A stretch of 64,000 bases of DNA. Origin: Ignavibacteria bacterium. Its GTDB lineage: Bacteria; Bacteroidota; Ignavibacteria; Kapaibacteriales; UBA2268. The notes under the pieces are model-generated. The model searched no databases. It was not told the DNA's origin and was given only the letters and a program-made list of their open reading frames with translations. The stretch's first letter is position 1. Each line of letters opens with the position of its first letter. The DNA is taken from contig JAAYTD010000013.1 in NCBI GenBank assembly GCA_012518115.1, positions 1 through 64,000 of the forward strand, given 5' to 3'. Both the position numbers and the translations under genes were made by a program. This document shows positions 25,972 to 34,773 of this stretch, in pieces.

Positions 25972-26604
25972 ATGTTCAAGAAATATAAATGCTTACTGAT
26001 AGTATTTCTTTTATTTTTCAGTATAAATTTTAATACTTATGCTTTAGCAATTTATGGAAGTTTTGTTGTTATGCCGATGAATATAACAAATCAATGGGCT
26101 GTTGCGGGAGGAGCTGCTATTACGCTATCGTTTGATAACTGGATATTTTCATTAGGTTCGTACAATGATATAATTCGAAATGTAAAAGCAAGATTTACTT
26201 ATGACTTACTTGATGAGAAGCCATATACGCCGCGATTGATAAATAATTTCTTTGAATTAGAAGCAGGCAAACAATTTCCTTTAAGTAAAGATATAGGCTT
26301 TTTAGCAACAGGTAAATTTGGATTAAATGATGTAAAATATAGAGTTATTCTTTCTCAGACAGAGTTCTTAGCATTGGATAATTTACCTGATTTTGGTCGC
26401 AAATGGTATTTTACTTTAGCACCTTCTTGTGGAGCTTATTACGACATAGGCAATTGGATACGATTTTCTACGGTTGTAGCTTATCGTTTTTCTTTAGGTG
26501 CGAATTATATTGTTAAAAATATAGAAGATATTAGTTTACTAGATAAAGATTTAAGTGGATTAGCTATTTTATTTCAATTTCAATTTGGAGATATTAGAGA
26601 ATGA
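25972..26604 (+). CDS. Hypothetical outer-membrane beta-barrel-like protein
   Basis: 210 residues. A signal peptide (KCLLIVFLLFFSINFNTYAL) is followed by alternating strands: AGGAAITLSFDNWIFSLGSY, FFELEAGKQFPLS, IGFLATGKFGLN, WYFTLAPSCGAYYDIG, WIRFSTVVAYRFSLGANYIV, LAILFQFQFGD. This looks like an 8-10-strand barrel, without a recognised family. It ends on ATGA overlapping the start of the MlaE-like permease gene, so the two are coupled and likely act in the same envelope process. Confidence 0.6.
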   Translation: MFKKYKCLLIVFLLFFSINFNTYALAIYGSFVVMPMNITNQWAVAGGAAITLSFDNWIFSLGSYNDIIRNVKARFTYDLLDEKPYTPRLINNFFELEAGKQFPLSKDIGFLATGKFGLNDVKYRVILSQTEFLALDNLPDFGRKWYFTLAPSCGAYYDIGNWIRFSTVVAYRFSLGANYIVKNIEDISLLDKDLSGLAILFQFQFGDIRE

Positions 26605-27728
26605 AAACGAACATAGATTTAGATACTTATTATAAATTTGAGAAGATTGAAAGTAGAGGTAAATTAACGGTTAAATCGCCTATGGTTTATTCTAATAGTC
26701 AATACTTTAATTTATTTGATTTTCAGAAAAACTTATTGGATATAAGCTCTTTAGAAATAAATGTTAGCAGTGTTAAAGTTTTTGATACTTTTGCTTATAT
26801 ATTCATAAAAGAGATACATACTTATTGTGATAATCATTCTATCAAGTTTTCGTTAGAAGGAGCTACTGAAGAGTTTGTTAATTTCCTTTCTTTTTTATCT
26901 ACAAAGAAAGTGGAGTTAGTGAAGAAAGAACGTGTTGGATTTTTATATAATTTCTTTTTAGAGCTTGGTGAAAACACGAAGAAAGGGATTGGAGAATTAC
27001 GGAGTTTTATAGAGTTCTTTGGTGAAACTAGCAAAGCTTTATTGAAGTTGCCGTTCAACTTAAAGCAAATCAGATGGGAAGATTTTCCTGTTTATCTTAT
27101 GCGAGTAGGTGTTAATTCTATAGGTATATGTCTTTTAATAGTTTTTTTGGTTGGTATAATTATCGGTTATGTTGGTGCGATTCAGTTAGCACGTTTTGGA
27201 GTAGGTTCCTTTTTAGCGGCATTAGTTGGGATAGCGGTAACGCGGGAGCTCTCGCCGCTTATGGTAGGAATTGTTATTGCAGGTCGTAGTGGTTCAGCTT
27301 TTGCGGCAGAAATAGGCACGATGAAAGTTTCAGATGAAATAGATGCTCTTACTTCTTTTGGTTTTGACAAACAGAATTTTATAGTTATTCCGCGTTTACT
27401 AGCTACATTAATTTCATTGCCAGTATTAGTAAGTATTTCGAATATTGTTGGTATTATTGGTGGTTATCTTGCAGGTGCGGTTGTATTAGGTTTAAGTTTT
27501 AGCGAGTTTCAGGTTCAATTATTAGATTCGACGCTTAGTTATGCTGATGTTTTAGGAGGCATAGGGAAATCTATTATTTTTGGATTTATTATTGCTATTA
27601 TTGGTTGTTTCAAAGGTTTTCAGGTATCGGGTGGTGCGGAGAGTGTTGGAAAGTTTACAACATCAAGTGTGGTGCTTTCTATATTTTTAATAATTTTTAT
27701 TGATGCTATTTTTGCATTTATTATTTAA
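26601..27728 (+). CDS. MlaE-family lipid transport permease
   Basis: 375 residues. The N-terminal ~110 residues form a STAS-like domain (SSLEINVSSVKVFDTFAYIF). The rest is an MlaE (PF02405) permease of about five helices, with VTRELSPLMVGIVIAGRSGS, FAAEIGTMKVSDEIDALTSF and IVIPRLLATLISLPVLV. In the Mla system MlaE works with the ATPase MlaF and MCE protein MlaD to move lipids between membranes; no such gene is beside it. Instead it overlaps the barrel-like gene by four bases. Confidence 0.85.
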   Translation: MKTNIDLDTYYKFEKIESRGKLTVKSPMVYSNSQYFNLFDFQKNLLDISSLEINVSSVKVFDTFAYIFIKEIHTYCDNHSIKFSLEGATEEFVNFLSFLSTKKVELVKKERVGFLYNFFLELGENTKKGIGELRSFIEFFGETSKALLKLPFNLKQIRWEDFPVYLMRVGVNSIGICLLIVFLVGIIIGYVGAIQLARFGVGSFLAALVGIAVTRELSPLMVGIVIAGRSGSAFAAEIGTMKVSDEIDALTSFGFDKQNFIVIPRLLATLISLPVLVSISNIVGIIGGYLAGAVVLGLSFSEFQVQLLDSTLSYADVLGGIGKSIIFGFIIAIIGCFKGFQVSGGAESVGKFTTSSVVLSIFLIIFIDAIFAFII

Positions 27729-27811
27729 ATATTTTTATTTTTTTTCACTAAAAATATATTGTGGAAAAAACAAATAAATGAAAAAAATTAGATTAATAGG
27801 CAAATTTTTAT

Positions 27812-27819
27812 TATATTTG
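27812..27819 (+). promoter_or_regulatory. -7 box of the oxidoreductase operon
   Basis: TATATTTG ~90 bp ahead of the ferredoxin gene, leaving a leader of about 80 bases. No -33 TTG at the usual distance. Confidence 0.45.
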
Positions 27820-27907
27820 TAAATCAATATATATTATTACATTTTTATAAATGAAAATTAAAGGAATTAAGTTTCTTTTAATTAAAAACATAAAAAGAGG
27901 TTTTTAT

Positions 27908-28126
27908 ATGGCGAAAGCTACAGGAAAAATTGTGGTAAACACTGAGTTTTGCAAAGGTTGCGAACTTTGTGTTGCTGCTTGTCCAACAAAAGTTATTGAA
28001 TTGGGCAAGAAATTGAATATGAAAGGCTATTTATATGCTGTTCAAGAGAAGGAAGGTTGTGTAGGTTGTGCAACTTGTGCAGTTATTTGTCCGGAAGGAG
28101 CTATTACAGTTTATAAAGAGTCATAA
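27908..28126 (+). CDS. korD: 2-oxoacid:ferredoxin oxidoreductase, ferredoxin (delta) subunit
   Basis: 72 residues from ATG 27908. The upstream in-frame ATG at 27851 adds 19 unlikely residues, while AAAAGAGG (27893-27900) is an ideal ribosome site for 27908. Two 4Fe-4S motifs: CKGCELCVAACP and CVGCATCAVICP. It carries electrons from the TPP subunit. First gene of a four-gene operon (ferredoxin, alpha, beta, gamma), the same order as vorC-vorB-vorA-vorG. Confidence 0.9.
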   Translation: MAKATGKIVVNTEFCKGCELCVAACPTKVIELGKKLNMKGYLYAVQEKEGCVGCATCAVICPEGAITVYKES

Positions 28127-28162
28127 TTTTATTTTTCGTAAATCTAAAATATAGGAGATATA

Positions 28163-29236
28163 ATGGGCGAAATCAGATTAATGAAAGGGAACGAAGCCCT
28201 AGCTGAAGCAATGATTAGAGTGGGATGTGATGCTTATTTTGGTTATCCAATCACACCTCAATCGGAGGTGCTTGAATATTTGTCGGAACAGGACCCGATG
28301 TCAAGAACTGGTATGGTTATTCTTCAAGCTGAAAGTGAAGTAGCAGCAATCAATATGGTACATGGCGCTGCGGGTTGTGGCAAGCGAGTTATTACAACTT
28401 CTTCAAGTCCTGGTATTAGTTTAATGCAAGAAGGTATATCCTACATGGCTGCTGCGGAAATACCTTGCGTTATTGCAAACGTAATCAGAGGAGGACCGGG
28501 TTTAGGTACAATTCAACCGTCTCAGTCTGACTATTTCCAAGCAGTTAAAGGTGGTGGACATGGTGATTATAAGTTAATAGTTTTAGCACCATCAACTGTT
28601 CAAGAAATGGTTAATCACGTTAAGCAAGGTTTTGAATTGGCTGAAAAATATAGAACTCCTGTAATGTTACTTGCAGACGGTGCTATTGGTCAAATGATGG
28701 AAAAAGTTGAATTATTCCCACAAATTCCTCGCAAAAAAGATTCCGAATTGCCACAAGAATGGGCAACAACAGGACGTGGTGATAGAAAATTAAGAAACTT
28801 TATCACTTCTTTGAACATTCAACCTGAAAAAATGGAAGAAATTAATCTACATTTGCAAGAAAAATATAGAACAATAGAAGCTAATGAAGTACAATATGAA
28901 GCAAATAATTTAGAGGGTGCTGAATATATATTTACTGGTTTCGGTATGGGTGCAAGAATCTGTAATAAAGCAGCAGAGCTAGGTAGGGCTAAGGGCTATA
29001 AAATAGGTGTTATACGTCCTATTACTCTATATCCATTCCCAGTAGCGATTTATAATGATGTAGCAAGTAAAGTCAAAGGTATTTTTGATGTTGAAATGAA
29101 CGCGGGACAAATGGTAGAAGATGTGAAATTAGCTGTAAGTGGTAAAACACGCGTAGAATTTTACGGCAGAATGGGTGGAATGATCCCATCTCCTGAAGAA
29201 ATACTTGAGAATTTTGAGAAAATTTTTATTAAATAG
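28163..29236 (+). CDS. korA: 2-oxoacid:ferredoxin oxidoreductase alpha subunit
   Basis: 357 residues. The opening LMKGNEALAEAMIRVGCDAY, FGYPITPQSEVLEYLSE, then EVAAINMVHGAAGCGKRVIT, SSSPGISLMQEGISYM and the later GGPGLGTIQPSQSD are the pyrimidine-binding and domain II features of the KorA/VorB type. Together with the beta subunit it decarboxylates a 2-oxoacid to acyl-CoA, reducing ferredoxin. This short alpha without the fused gamma domain is the VorB layout, so the substrate may be 2-oxoglutarate or a branched 2-oxoacid; the sequence does not decide. A clear ribosome site (AGGAGAT) is present. Confidence 0.92.
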   Translation: MGEIRLMKGNEALAEAMIRVGCDAYFGYPITPQSEVLEYLSEQDPMSRTGMVILQAESEVAAINMVHGAAGCGKRVITTSSSPGISLMQEGISYMAAAEIPCVIANVIRGGPGLGTIQPSQSDYFQAVKGGGHGDYKLIVLAPSTVQEMVNHVKQGFELAEKYRTPVMLLADGAIGQMMEKVELFPQIPRKKDSELPQEWATTGRGDRKLRNFITSLNIQPEKMEEINLHLQEKYRTIEANEVQYEANNLEGAEYIFTGFGMGARICNKAAELGRAKGYKIGVIRPITLYPFPVAIYNDVASKVKGIFDVEMNAGQMVEDVKLAVSGKTRVEFYGRMGGMIPSPEEILENFEKIFIK

Positions 29237-29248
29237 GAGATATAAATA

Positions 29249-30016
29249 ATGAATGAACATATTATAAAAGATGAAAATCTTGTTTATAAAAAGCCCTCAA
29301 CACTTTTAGACGTACCTATGCACTATTGTCCCGGTTGCGGACACGGAACAGTACATAAAGTACTTATGGAAGTTATTGAAGAAATGGGAATAGCATCTGA
29401 AACAATAGGTGTAGCACCTGTTGGTTGCTCAGTTTTTGCATATAATTATATGAACGTTGATATGCAGCAAGCACCACACGGAAGAGCTTGTGCTTTCGGT
29501 ACAGGAATTAAACGTGTAATGCCTGATAGATACGTATTTACATATCAAGGAGACGGTGATTTGGCTGCGATAGGTACAGGTGAAACAATTCATGCAGCTA
29601 GCCGAGGCGAAAATATACTTACCATATTCATAAATAATGGAATATACGGTATGACAAGTGGACAAATGGCACCTACGACTTTACCGGGAATGAAATCAAC
29701 AACTTCGCCAAGAGGTAGAGATGTGGAAACTATGGGATACCCATTAGTTATAACAAATTTACTAGCTCAATTGCCGGGAGTTGCCTATCTTACCAGACAC
29801 TCTGTACATAAAGTAGCAAATGTGAGAAGACTCAAAAAAGCTATAATGAAAGGTTTTGAGTATCAAAAACAAGGATTAGGATATTGCTTAATTGAAGTTG
29901 TTACAAACTGTCCTTCAAATATGAAAATGAGCGCACTTGCTGCTAATGAATTTGTTGAACAACATATGTTGCCGTACTATCCACTCGGCGATATAAAAAC
30001 TCCGGAGGAAAAATAA
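29249..30016 (+). CDS. korB: 2-oxoacid:ferredoxin oxidoreductase beta subunit (TPP)
   Basis: 255 residues. MHYCPGCGHGTVHKV holds the first cluster-like Cys pair; GDGDLAAIGTGETIHAASRG and NILTIFINNGIYGMTSGQMA form the GDG...NN thiamine diphosphate motif. It lacks the Cys-rich C-terminus of pyruvate enzymes, as usual for Kor/Vor. The upstream AGGAG and 12 bp spacing keep it in the operon. Confidence 0.93.
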   Translation: MNEHIIKDENLVYKKPSTLLDVPMHYCPGCGHGTVHKVLMEVIEEMGIASETIGVAPVGCSVFAYNYMNVDMQQAPHGRACAFGTGIKRVMPDRYVFTYQGDGDLAAIGTGETIHAASRGENILTIFINNGIYGMTSGQMAPTTLPGMKSTTSPRGRDVETMGYPLVITNLLAQLPGVAYLTRHSVHKVANVRRLKKAIMKGFEYQKQGLGYCLIEVVTNCPSNMKMSALAANEFVEQHMLPYYPLGDIKTPEEK

Positions 30017-30017
30017 T

Positions 30018-30554
30018 ATGACAGAAGAAGTAATTTTCGCTGGTTTTGGCGGACAAGGTGTTCTTTCTATGGGACAAATATTAGCTTATGCAGGTATGAT
30101 GGAAGGTAAAGAAGTTTGCTGGATGCCATCTTACGGACCTGAAATGAGAGGTGGTACAGCTAATTGTAATGTTATAGTTTCTGACGAACCTATCGTTTCT
30201 CCTATCATTTCAACTTATGATACTGTGGTTGCACTAAATCAACCTTCGTTAGATAAGTTTGAAAGTAGAATTAAACCCGGTGGAACTTTAATCTATGAAA
30301 CTTCAACAGTTACTAATCCACCGACAAGAACAGATATTAAAGTAATTCCTATCTCGGCAAATGAAACTGCTCTAGAACTCGGGAATCAAAAAGTTTTCAA
30401 CATGGTTGTGCTTGGCGCTTTCCTTGCTGAAAGAAAAACTATCTCTGATGAAGGGTTAGAGAAAGGATTAAAACAAGCTTTACCTGAAAGACATCATAAA
30501 TTAATTCCACTTAATATGACTGCTTTTGCAAAAGGTAAAGAATTTGTTAAATAG
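30018..30554 (+). CDS. korC: 2-oxoacid:ferredoxin oxidoreductase gamma subunit
   Basis: 178 residues. IFAGFGGQGVLSMGQILAYA and SYGPEMRGGTANCNVIVSD are the gamma-domain signatures for CoA binding. Start ATG 30018 sits one base past the beta-subunit stop, with GGAGG upstream. Last gene of the operon, followed by a good terminator. Confidence 0.93.
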   Translation: MTEEVIFAGFGGQGVLSMGQILAYAGMMEGKEVCWMPSYGPEMRGGTANCNVIVSDEPIVSPIISTYDTVVALNQPSLDKFESRIKPGGTLIYETSTVTNPPTRTDIKVIPISANETALELGNQKVFNMVVLGAFLAERKTISDEGLEKGLKQALPERHHKLIPLNMTAFAKGKEFVK

Positions 30555-30587
30555 AGTAAGACACTTGAAATTTAATATTGAATTATT

Positions 30588-30626
30588 GAGAGTTACTATC
30601 AAAAGATAGTAGATCTCTTTTTTTTT
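30588..30626 (+). terminator. Terminator of the oxidoreductase operon
   Basis: Stem GAGAGTTACTATC (30588-30600) with GATAGTAGATCTC (30605-30617), loop AAAA, then nine T. Two central mismatches. Confidence 0.9.
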
Positions 30627-30737
30627 GAGAAAACTGCTCCTGATTTTCAAGCAGATATATTTTTTACTAATTAACAATAAATTTAAAAAAAATATGTATT
30701 TTTGTATTTAATTTGTATTTCACATTATATTGTGTTA

Positions 30738-30940
30738 TAATATCAAACTGAATTATATATTTAGTTCAATTATGTTTTAAAATTCCCCTTCCTAGAAGGG
30801 GTGGCAAGCGAAGCTTGACGGGTAGTCCACACCTTCCACGCTATCGCGGGTACTCCTCTCAAGAGGAGAATTAAACCAATTCAAGCAGGAGGAGAATTTG
30901 ACTACTACATTTGGGCAAATTGTTATTAAAAATGGTATAA
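30738..30940 (+). repeat. Composite repeat, complete copy
   Basis: Left end TAATATCAAACTGAATTATA, TTTAGTTCAATTATG; module A (AATTCCCCTTCCTAGAAGGG then GCGAAGCTTGACGGG); module B (CCACACCTTCCACGCTATCG then CTCCTCTCAAGAGGAG); right end with GACTACTACATTTGGGCAAA and ATTAAAAATGGTATAA. The right end stops 7 bases before the ATG of the next gene, so the element may provide its promoter or leader. With the terminator, it fills the 30555-30947 gap. Confidence 0.8.
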
Positions 30941-30947
30941 TATAGCT

Positions 30948-31736
30948 ATGAGAACCTTATTTTTTCTTTTATTTTTATGCAGTTTTTCTATTTTTGCTGC
31001 TGATTGGGGTCCTAAAATAAAAATAAGTACTACAAATGATGTTGGGCAGCAAGGTGATTGTTATATTGGTGTTGATGTACTAGCTAGTGATGGTTGGGAC
31101 GAAGATGTTATATTTAATTTTGACGGTAAAGAGTTGAAAGAGTATGATTGTTTGCCACCTATGGCTCCGCCTGGTACTATTTATTGTGTAATGGTCAGGG
31201 ATTCTACTTTGCCTTACGATTCTTATACTTACACGGATTTTCGTGGTATTCGTGAAGATAAACAATTTATGCATAAATATCGTTTAGAAGTTATGTGGGG
31301 TCCTTATAGTCAAAAGATTAATATAAAGTGGGGAAAATTGCCTGATGGTATTGATTCTGCTAAGTTTCGTTGTTATGAATGGTTTGATACAACGCCTGAT
31401 GTTGATATGCGTCAAGTAGAAGAAATTACTATTGATAACGAAGCACTTCATCGCTTTGATTTTACGATTTATTATAATAAAGATCATAGTGGAATTATTG
31501 AGAAAGGTTTTGATTTTATAGATATTTATCCGAATATAGTTGAAGATTATTTTTATATAAATAACCTACAATTTCAATCTTGTAAAATTCTTAATACTTG
31601 TGGTTCTTCAATATTGCATTTAGAGAATTTAACAGAAAATCAAATTAATATACAAAACTTAGTTTCTGGCTTATATTTTATCAAATTAATTGATAATTAT
31701 GGCAAGATACATTTTTCAAAAATTATAAAAAGGTAA
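30948..31736 (+). CDS. Secreted T9SS protein of unknown function
   Basis: 262 residues. A signal peptide (TLFFLLFLCSFSIFAADWG) opens the protein. The middle has no known domain; a lone EWFDTTPDVDMRQVEEIT stretch is acidic. The last ~75 residues are a type A sorting domain, IDIYPNIVEDYFYINNLQF to LVSGLYFIKLIDN, ending KIIKR. Exported through T9SS. Only 5 bp separate it from the following glycosyltransferase, so they may share a transcript. The composite repeat lies directly upstream. Confidence 0.8.
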   Translation: MRTLFFLLFLCSFSIFAADWGPKIKISTTNDVGQQGDCYIGVDVLASDGWDEDVIFNFDGKELKEYDCLPPMAPPGTIYCVMVRDSTLPYDSYTYTDFRGIREDKQFMHKYRLEVMWGPYSQKINIKWGKLPDGIDSAKFRCYEWFDTTPDVDMRQVEEITIDNEALHRFDFTIYYNKDHSGIIEKGFDFIDIYPNIVEDYFYINNLQFQSCKILNTCGSSILHLENLTENQINIQNLVSGLYFIKLIDNYGKIHFSKIIKR

Positions 31737-31741
31737 GGGAA

Positions 31742-32797
31742 ATGGGAAAAAATACATCTAACAATAGCAATGAATCACAGAAGCAAAGATTTGTTAGCAA
31801 TAAATCTAGACAAAATAGACCATTGAAGTATCAATTTTTCATATCTCTTGTTGTTCCACTTTACAATGAGGAAGAATCTTTGAGACCACTTGCTCATGCT
31901 ATTCAAGAAGAGATGGATGTTTTAGCCGAAGGTTCTTGGGAAGTTCTTTTTGTTGATGATGGTTCAACAGATAATTCTTTTAAGGTATTGCGGGAGTTAC
32001 ATTTTGAGAATCCAAGATTTAAATGTATAAAGTTCAGGAGAAATTACGGTAAATCTGCTGCTTTAGCTGCAGGTTTTGAAGAAGCTCGCGGTCGTTTTAT
32101 AGGGACATTAGATGCTGATTTGCAAGATGATCCGAAAGAGTTCAAAAATATGTTAGAGAAAATGAACGAAGGGTATGATCTTGTTTCAGGTTGGAAAAAA
32201 GTAAGACATGATCCGATTTCAAAAACATTACCGTCTAAATTCTTCAATTTTGTAACTTCTTTAACAAGTGGAGTTAAGTTACATGATTTCAATTGTGGAA
32301 TAAAGCTTTATAAACGTGAGGTCATTGATTCCATTCAGGTATATGGCGAAATGCACAGATATTTACCTGTATTAGCTCATTGGCAAGGTTTTAAAATTAC
32401 GGAAATTCCTGTTAAGCATCATAAACGTAAATTCGGTAAAACAAAATTCGGCGTAGCTCGTTTTATTCGTGGTTTTTTAGATTTACTTACAGTTGTTTTT
32501 ACAACAAAATACTTGAAGCGTCCTATGCACTTTTTCGGATTATTAGGCACAATAAGTATATTAGTAGGTGCAATAATTTTTTTATGGCTTGCAATAGAAT
32601 GGTGTTTAGGAACTATATATCTTTCTAATAGACCTTTGGCTTGGTTCTCTATGTTGCTTGTTGTGATAGGCATACAGCTATTTTCAATAGGTTTAATTGG
32701 CGAGCTATTAGTAAAACAATCTTTTAAGAAAAGCGACAAAGAATATAATATAGAAACTAAAATTTTTGCTGCAAATAAAAGCAAACAAGATAAATAG
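31742..32797 (+). CDS. Family 2 glycosyltransferase with two membrane helices
   Basis: 351 residues. The GT-A domain shows VVPLYNEEESL, VLFVDDGSTDNS, LDADLQDDP (metal-binding DxD) and the GMHRYLPVLAHWQG-like EMHRYLPVLAHWQGF. Two C-terminal membrane helices (FGLLGTISILVGAIIFLWLA; WFSMLLVVIGIQLFSIGLIG). This is the polyprenyl-phosphate glycosyltransferase layout (DPM1/GtrB/ArnC), making an undecaprenyl-phosphate sugar for surface glycans. A basic N-terminal tail of ~30 residues is an extra. The next gene starts 39 bp later. Confidence 0.9.
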   Translation: MGKNTSNNSNESQKQRFVSNKSRQNRPLKYQFFISLVVPLYNEEESLRPLAHAIQEEMDVLAEGSWEVLFVDDGSTDNSFKVLRELHFENPRFKCIKFRRNYGKSAALAAGFEEARGRFIGTLDADLQDDPKEFKNMLEKMNEGYDLVSGWKKVRHDPISKTLPSKFFNFVTSLTSGVKLHDFNCGIKLYKREVIDSIQVYGEMHRYLPVLAHWQGFKITEIPVKHHKRKFGKTKFGVARFIRGFLDLLTVVFTTKYLKRPMHFFGLLGTISILVGAIIFLWLAIEWCLGTIYLSNRPLAWFSMLLVVIGIQLFSIGLIGELLVKQSFKKSDKEYNIETKIFAANKSKQDK

Positions 32798-32836
32798 TAG
32801 AAAATAAATGATTTTTTTAATAATAAATTATAAACT

Positions 32837-33820
32837 ATGCACAAAATTATGAAAAAAATAGGTTTTTTATTTGGTGATGAAATTGAATTTTCAAAAGCAG
32901 TTATGGAAGTTATTAATTCCGATAACAATCTAGATGTTAAAGCGGAAGAAATAAAACTTGGAATTTTAGGGTTAGAAGACAAATCGCAATACAGTGTGAT
33001 ATTCGATAGATTTTCAATCCGCTTTCCTTTTTATAAATCTGTTATGAGATTTTTTGAGCAGCAAGGAACAAAGATTGTTAACTCTACTAAAGAATATATG
33101 GAATATGACAATTTTTTAGGTGCATTTGAACTGAAAAAAATAAAAATTAACGTTCCTAAAATGGCAATAATTCCGAGCAAAGCTTTACCTGAAGGTGTTG
33201 ACGGTAGTATGCTTGGAAATTTAATTTATCCTCTTAATTGGGAAGAGATGTTTGACAAAATAGGTTTTCCAGCAAATATTATGCTGAATAATTCAAAAAA
33301 TGGAATATATGATTGTTTTAAAATCTACAATCAGCAAGAGTTTTATCCTATTTATGATATGTCGGCAGATGAAACTTTAATTTTGCAGCAAGCATTTGAA
33401 CAAGCAGACTATTTTAAAGTTTTTGTTGTAGGTAGCGAAAAATATATGCTGAATTACGATATTAATAAACCTTTAAGAAACAGATATTCTTTAATTGAGC
33501 AAGAAACAGATGATAAAACGGCAAAAAAAATCGATACAATTATTAAAACGATAAAAAAACATTTCGATATGGATATATTTGATATTGATTGTGTTTTAGT
33601 AAATGAAAAAATATACGTCAATTATATAGATAAAAGTATTCCGAATATAGATGCTTTGTTCTTGCCAGAAGAATGCTACAAATGGTTAACTGAAAAAACA
33701 GCAGAGCTATTAATTAACTATGTAAAGAAAACAGCCGTGAAAACTTCCAAAACAGTAGATAAAACAAGAACAACAACAAGTAAAAAAACAGCGGCTAAAA
33801 AAACTATCACCAAAAAATAA
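32837..33820 (+). CDS. Hypothetical protein, ATP-grasp-like, with Lys/Thr tail
   Basis: 327 residues. The N-terminal ~100 residues look like a pre-ATP-grasp lobe (KKIGFLFGDEIEFSKAVMEV, then YSVIFDRFSIRFPFYKSVMR). The middle holds strand-rich blocks (YFKVFVVGSEKYMLNYDI, FDIDCVLVNEKIYVNYID) as in RimK-type enzymes, but I cannot place all metal and nucleotide residues. The final ~40 residues are a histone-H1-like tail (KTAVKTSKTVDKTR, TTTSKKTAAKKTITKK), suggesting nucleic-acid or anionic-polymer binding. The DUF1460 gene follows after 3 bp. An internal Met5 is an equal start candidate. Confidence 0.5.
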   Translation: MHKIMKKIGFLFGDEIEFSKAVMEVINSDNNLDVKAEEIKLGILGLEDKSQYSVIFDRFSIRFPFYKSVMRFFEQQGTKIVNSTKEYMEYDNFLGAFELKKIKINVPKMAIIPSKALPEGVDGSMLGNLIYPLNWEEMFDKIGFPANIMLNNSKNGIYDCFKIYNQQEFYPIYDMSADETLILQQAFEQADYFKVFVVGSEKYMLNYDINKPLRNRYSLIEQETDDKTAKKIDTIIKTIKKHFDMDIFDIDCVLVNEKIYVNYIDKSIPNIDALFLPEECYKWLTEKTAELLINYVKKTAVKTSKTVDKTRTTTSKKTAAKKTITKK

Positions 33821-33823
33821 AGT

Positions 33824-34690
33824 ATGGAATTAAATCGTCGCAACTTTCTAATCAACATTGCAAAAATAAGTGCAGTAATTTGTTTAGCACCAACTCCGCT
33901 TTTTTCTACTTCCAAAGAAAAAACAACAGCAGATATATTTAGCGATATTATATCAAGATCTAGTAAACAACGCTGGTTTGATATGGAAATGAGCGATTTA
34001 GTAGCTAGGGTAGCAAACGAGTTAATAAATACTCCATATATGGGTGGAACATTAGATAGAAATGCTGACGAAGAAAAAGTTATTGTTGATCTAACAGCTT
34101 TAGATTGTGTAACTTTTGTAGAAAATTCTCTCTGTATAGCGCGCTGTATAAAAAAACAACATTTTCGCTATATGGATTTACTTGATGAAGTAAATTTTAC
34201 GCGATATAGAGATGGAGTTCTAACTGACTATACATCACGTTTACATTATACTAGCGAATGGATTTTAGATAATGTAAGAAAAAATGTTGTAGAAGATGTT
34301 ACCGAAAAATTAGAAGGAGAAGAGCATTATTTCAACTTAAATTTTATGTCACAAAACAGCGATAAGTATCCCGCTTTGAAAAAACATAAAGAATATATTG
34401 ATAAAATAAAAGAAATTGAAGAAGAAGTTAGTAACCAGAAATTCTTTGTAATCAAAAAAAACAATATCAATAAAATAATTTCTAAAATCAAAGATGGTGA
34501 TATTATTGCTGTTGCTACAAATATGTCAGGTCTTGATTACTCACATCTCGGTCTGGCTTTTGATAAAAAAATGATGCACGCTTCTTCAAAACATAAAAAA
34601 GTGTTTATTGATAAAAAAATATCGGAATATGTGAAGGCAAATAGACAAGCTATAGGAATTACAGTATTACGTCCAAAATCGATTGTATAA
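33824..34690 (+). CDS. DUF1460 amidase-like (NlpC/P60-type) cell-wall protein
   Basis: 288 residues. The start (MELNRRNFLINIAKISAVIC) looks like a twin-Arg-type or Sec signal. The body matches the DUF1460 family: LINTPYMGGTLDRN, VDLTALDCVTFVENSL with the catalytic Cys near residue 97, and GLDYSHLGLAF with the His near 246. Such proteins cut muramyl-peptide bonds in the periplasm. Its TAA stop (34688-34690) is the first three bases of a composite repeat end (TAATACC). Three bp after the ATP-grasp-like gene, so probably co-expressed. Confidence 0.8.
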   Translation: MELNRRNFLINIAKISAVICLAPTPLFSTSKEKTTADIFSDIISRSSKQRWFDMEMSDLVARVANELINTPYMGGTLDRNADEEKVIVDLTALDCVTFVENSLCIARCIKKQHFRYMDLLDEVNFTRYRDGVLTDYTSRLHYTSEWILDNVRKNVVEDVTEKLEGEEHYFNLNFMSQNSDKYPALKKHKEYIDKIKEIEEEVSNQKFFVIKKNNINKIISKIKDGDIIAVATNMSGLDYSHLGLAFDKKMMHASSKHKKVFIDKKISEYVKANRQAIGITVLRPKSIV

Positions 34691-34757
34691 TACCATTTTG
34701 AATAAATTCTTTTTCTGTGTAGTATGTAGATGAGGGTGTTCTGCCCTCATTTTTATT
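34688..34757 (-). repeat. Composite repeat right end with hairpin module C, inverted
   Basis: TAATACCATTTTGAATAAAT is the terminal repeat; it includes the stop codon of the preceding gene. Then GTAGATGAGGGTGTTCTGCC and CTCATTTTT, which recurs in reverse at 49037-49061. Confidence 0.75.
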
Positions 34758-34760
34758 TTT
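34730..34760 (+). terminator. Terminator-like hairpin in the repeat (module C)
   Basis: ATGAGGG (34730-34736) with CCCTCAT (34744-34750), then TTTTTATTTTT. Lies between convergent DUF1460 and ispH genes. Confidence 0.7.
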
Positions 34761-34773
34761 CTATTTTCTAATA

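Noticed and set aside
32419-32982. 187-residue antisense frame under the GT2 gene
   Set aside because: The plus-strand frame has clear GT2 motifs; the minus frame has none.
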